The position numbers and the translations under genes are program-made. The notes beneath the pieces were generated by a model. It was not told the DNA's origin, did not search any database, and saw only the letters and a program-made list of their open reading frames with translations. Shown in pieces: positions 61,455-64,000 of a stretch of DNA of 64,000 nt (positions are counted from its first letter, which is position 1; every line of letters begins with the position of its first letter). Source of the stretch: Mycolicibacterium fortuitum subsp. fortuitum (GTDB lineage Bacteria > Actinomycetota > Actinomycetes > Mycobacteriales > Mycobacteriaceae); NCBI RefSeq assembly GCF_022179545.1, contig NZ_AP025518.1, forward strand, positions 3,286,001 through 3,350,000. Direction: 5' to 3'.

Positions 61455-61588
61455 ACAGCGAGGGGTATCGAGGTGAACATGGTGCACGGACGCTGTCTCT
61501 CGGACTGCCTCGCCGCCGGCCTGGCCACGCCGCCTCGCCACCCCATTGCCCAATCTGCCCACAACCGACGGACCGGTGCCATTTCACG

Positions 61589-62062
61589 ATGACCAACGCG
61601 ACGAAAAGCCCTAGCCGGAAACAGTTTTCCATTTCGGGCCTGGCCAAGAAGTTCTGGATTCCGTTGATCATCATCGTGGTGGTGGTGGTCGGCGGATTCA
61701 CGGTGATGCGGGTGCGCACCTTCTTCGGCGCAGGCGACGGGTCCGGCTTCTCCAGCGCCAAGGTCGATGACACCAAGCCGTTCGATCCCAAGGTCGTGGT
61801 CTATGAGATCTACGGCGAGCCGGGAGCGACCGCGGACGTGAACTACCTCGATCTCGACGCCCAGCCCCAGCGCATCGACGGCGTCTCCCTGCCATGGTCA
61901 CTGCGGCTGGAATCCACCGCGCCGTCGGTGTTCCCCAACATCGTCGCCCAGGGCAACGGAAGCACCATCAGCTGCCGCATCACCGTCGATGACGAACTCA
62001 AGGACGAGAGAACCTCCAACGGCGTGAACGCCCAGACCTTCTGCTTGGTGAAATCTGCATGA
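61589..62062 (+). CDS. MmpS-family membrane protein
   Basis: A 157-residue protein. One transmembrane helix ([17 protein letters not shown]) is followed by a periplasmic beta domain with [42 protein letters not shown] and [12 protein letters not shown], whose Cys pair is conserved. MmpS proteins work with MmpL transporters in exporting lipids or siderophores (MmpS4/S5-type). Its stop overlaps the mmpL start by 4 nt (ATGA). Confidence 0.93.
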   Translation: MTNATKSPSRKQFSISGLAKKFWIPLIIIVVVVVGGFTVMRVRTFFGAGDGSGFSSAKVDDTKPFDPKVVVYEIYGEPGATADVNYLDLDAQPQRIDGVSLPWSLRLESTAPSVFPNIVAQGNGSTISCRITVDDELKDERTSNGVNAQTFCLVKSA

Positions 62063-64000
62063 GCACCCACGACGCCCCGACCGACGCCTTCCCGGTCACC
62101 GGGCCGCCGAGGCACGCCCAGCACGGCGGGATCGCCAAGTGGATCCGGCGCCTGGCCGTGCCGATCATCATCGGCTGGATCGCCCTCATCGGCGTACTGA
62201 ACACGATCGTGCCCCAGCTCGAAGAGGTGGGGAAGATGCGCTCGGTGTCGATGACCCCCGACCAGGCACCGTCGATGATCGCCATGAAGCGCGTCGGCGA
62301 GGTGTTCCAGGAGTTCAAGTCCAACAGCTCGGTCATGGTCGTGCTCGAGGGCGACGAGCCGCTAGACATCAAGGCGCACGACTACTACGACGAGGTTGTC
62401 GACAAGCTCGAAGCCGACAAGGCGCACGTCGAGCACGTTCAAGATTTCTGGGGCGACCCGCTGACCGCCTCAGGCGCCCAGAGCGCCGACGGCAAGTCCT
62501 CCTACGTGCAGGTCTACACCGCCGGTAACCAGGGCGAGGCACTGGCCAACGAATCGGTCGAGGCCGTCCAGAAGATCGTCGAGAGCGTCACCCCGCCGCC
62601 TGGGGTCAAGGCGTATGTGACGGGTCCGGCCGCGTTGGCCGCCGACCAGCACATCGCAGGTGACCGCAGTATGAAGCTGATCGAGGCGCTGACCTTCACG
62701 GTCATCATCATCATGCTGCTTCTGGTCTACCGTTCCATCGTCACGGTGATCCTCACGCTGGTGATGGTGGTGCTGTCGCTTTCCGCGGCACGCGGCGTGA
62801 TCGCATTCCTGGGCTACTACAACATCATCGGCCTCTCGACGTTCGCCACCAACCTGTTGGTGACGCTGGCCATCGCGGCGGCTACCGACTACGCGATCTT
62901 CCTGATCGGTCGATATCAAGAGGCTCGAAGCGTAGGTGAAGACCGAGAGTCGGCCTACTACACCATGTTTCACGGCACCGCGCATGTGGTGCTGGGTTCG
63001 GGCCTGACCATCGCCGGCGCCACCTTGTGCCTGCACTTCACGAATCTGCCGTATTTCCGGTCGCTCGGTATCCCGCTGGCCATCGGCATGGTGATGGTGG
63101 TACTCGCCGCACTAACTCTTGGTTCCGCCATCATCACTGTGGCCACCAAGTTCGGTAAGACGCTGGAACCCAAGCGCGCCATGCGGACCCGCGGCTGGCG
63201 CAAAGTGGGAGCGGCCGTGGTGCGCTGGCCCGGCCCGATCCTGATCGCCACCATTGCGCTGTCACTGATCGGTCTGTTGACCCTGCCCGGCTACCGGACC
63301 AACTACAACGACCGCAAGTACCTGCCGCCGGACCTGCCCGCCAACACCGGCTACGCCGCATCCGATCGCCACTTCTCGCAGGCCCGGATGAACCCCGAAC
63401 TGCTGCTGATCGAAAGCGATCACGACCTTCGCAACCCGGCTGACTTCCTGGTAGTCGACCGAATCGCCAAACGAATCTTCCAGGTGCCCGGCATCTCTCG
63501 GGTCCAGGCCATCACGCGCCCGCAGGGAACCCCGATCGAGCACACCTCGATCCCGTTCCAGATCAGCATGCAGGGCACGACGCAGATGATGAACATGAAA
63601 TACATGCAGGACCGCATGAAGGACATGTTGAAGATGGCCGACGAGATGCAGACGACTGTCGACACCATGGAGCAGATGCTCAAACTGGTGAAGGAGATGT
63701 CCGACACCACCCACAGCATGGTCGGCAAGATGCACGAAATGGTGACCGACGTGGCCGAAATGCGGGACCACATCGCCGATTTCGACGACTTCTTCCGTCC
63801 GATCCGCAACTACCTGTACTGGGAACCGCACTGCTACAACATCCCGATGTGCTGGTCGATCCGGTCGATCTTCGACACCCTCGACGGCATCGACACCATG
63901 ACCGACGACATCCAGAAGCTGATGCCGGACATGGACCGTCTCGATGAGCTCATGCCCCAGATGCTCACGATCATGCCGCCGATGATCGCGACGATGAAGA
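62059..64000 (+). CDS. MmpL-family RND transporter (3' end outside window)
   Basis: The first 647 residues are visible; the frame runs open to the window end. It has TM1 ([16 protein letters not shown]), a periplasmic porter loop ([17 protein letters not shown]), TM2-TM6 with the proton-relay region [22 protein letters not shown] (Asp-Tyr pair), then a second periplasmic loop. That loop includes a Met-rich coiled coil ([28 protein letters not shown]) typical of MmpL4/MmpL5. With its MmpS partner it would export a lipid or siderophore. It is coupled to mmpS by a 4-nt overlap. Confidence 0.95.
   Translation, partial: MSTHDAPTDAFPVTGPPRHAQHGGIAKWIRRLAVPIIIGWIALIGVLNTIVPQLEEVGKMRSVSMTPDQAPSMIAMKRVGEVFQEFKSNSSVMVVLEGDEPLDIKAHDYYDEVVDKLEADKAHVEHVQDFWGDPLTASGAQSADGKSSYVQVYTAGNQGEALANESVEAVQKIVESVTPPPGVKAYVTGPAALAADQHIAGDRSMKLIEALTFTVIIIMLLLVYRSIVTVILTLVMVVLSLSAARGVIAFLGYYNIIGLSTFATNLLVTLAIAAATDYAIFLIGRYQEARSVGEDRESAYYTMFHGTAHVVLGSGLTIAGATLCLHFTNLPYFRSLGIPLAIGMVMVVLAALTLGSAIITVATKFGKTLEPKRAMRTRGWRKVGAAVVRWPGPILIATIALSLIGLLTLPGYRTNYNDRKYLPPDLPANTGYAASDRHFSQARMNPELLLIESDHDLRNPADFLVVDRIAKRIFQVPGISRVQAITRPQGTPIEHTSIPFQISMQGTTQMMNMKYMQDRMKDMLKMADEMQTTVDTMEQMLKLVKEMSDTTHSMVGKMHEMVTDVAEMRDHIADFDDFFRPIRNYLYWEPHCYNIPMCWSIRSIFDTLDGIDTMTDDIQKLMPDMDRLDELMPQMLTIMPPMIATMK

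Larger units (their letters stand above)
61178..61588. other. Intergenic region with terminator and AT-rich mmpS promoter
   Basis: 411 bp. The left part holds the DUF5078 hairpin. The part from about 61400 to 61455 is AT-rich and carries GCTAA-type half-sites, making it the likely promoter and operator of mmpS. No gene is supportable in between. Confidence 0.5.

Overview
This window is a chromosomal segment of a mycobacterium, most likely a rapid-growing Mycolicibacterium-type species. The signs are high GC with GTG/ATG starts, a furA-katG pair, an MmpS/MmpL pair, an Rpf protein, a PepD-type HtrA protease, a RipD homologue, DUF732 and DUF5078 secreted proteins, an F420-type luciferase-like oxidoreductase, mycothiol-type and FadD-type enzymes, and many small proline-rich secreted proteins. 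I call 74 protein genes. I saw no tRNA, rRNA, CRISPR array, insertion sequence or prophage. Genes are tightly packed with many 1-4 nt overlaps, and four convergent pairs overlap at their stop codons.

Layout. 1-8.3 kb: end of a secreted protein, a coiled-coil protein, an MBL-fold hydrolase, a CmtR-like metal sensor with a cation transporter and an ICMT-like methyltransferase, a tautomerase, a PepD-like protease, and rpf plus a GNAT. 8.3-12.7 kb: an AT-rich gap, a three-LysM plus antigen-85-like esterase fusion, an F420-type oxidoreductase, and a ParD/zeta-like toxin-antitoxin module. 12.7-18.5 kb: a phosphatase-fold protein, a thiocyanate-hydrolase-like cluster (fused beta-alpha subunit, gamma subunit, P15K-like activator), then katG and furA. 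18.5-34 kb: FKBP lipoprotein, methyltransferases, thioesterase, TIGR01777 protein, two NDH-2-like flavoproteins around a peptidoglycan-binding protein, a YCII/ECF42 sigma pair, SMP-30 protein, a ThrE exporter, a DUF2278/lamin-tail protein and a PHB-depolymerase-like esterase.

34-46 kb: a minus-strand run arsR, SRPBCC, fatty-acid-AMP ligase, cyanase, MDMPI and alcohol dehydrogenase, with two matching palindromes at its head and a DUF899 gene diverging from it. Then come an acyl-CoA ligase and a URC-type uracil catabolism operon (GTP cyclohydrolase II-like, DUF1688, uracil phosphoribosyltransferase, CPBP protease). 46-64 kb: M48 protease, RipD, TenA, Tpx, an APH(6)-like kinase, MenC, MOSC protein, an HD plus cupin operon divergent from a GlxA-type regulator, an SGNH hydrolase beside an acyltransferase-3 protein, secreted proteins, a phosphodiesterase, and mmpS/mmpL cut off by the window end.

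The most unusual items are the fused thiocyanate hydrolase cluster, the signal-less LysM-esterase, the twin ArsR operators heading a lipid-activation/cyanase operon, the URC operon with its palindrome, the ParD/zeta module with its operator, and a 17-bp motif shared about 80 nt upstream of two unlinked genes. Function calls come from recognising families by eye; no database search was run.
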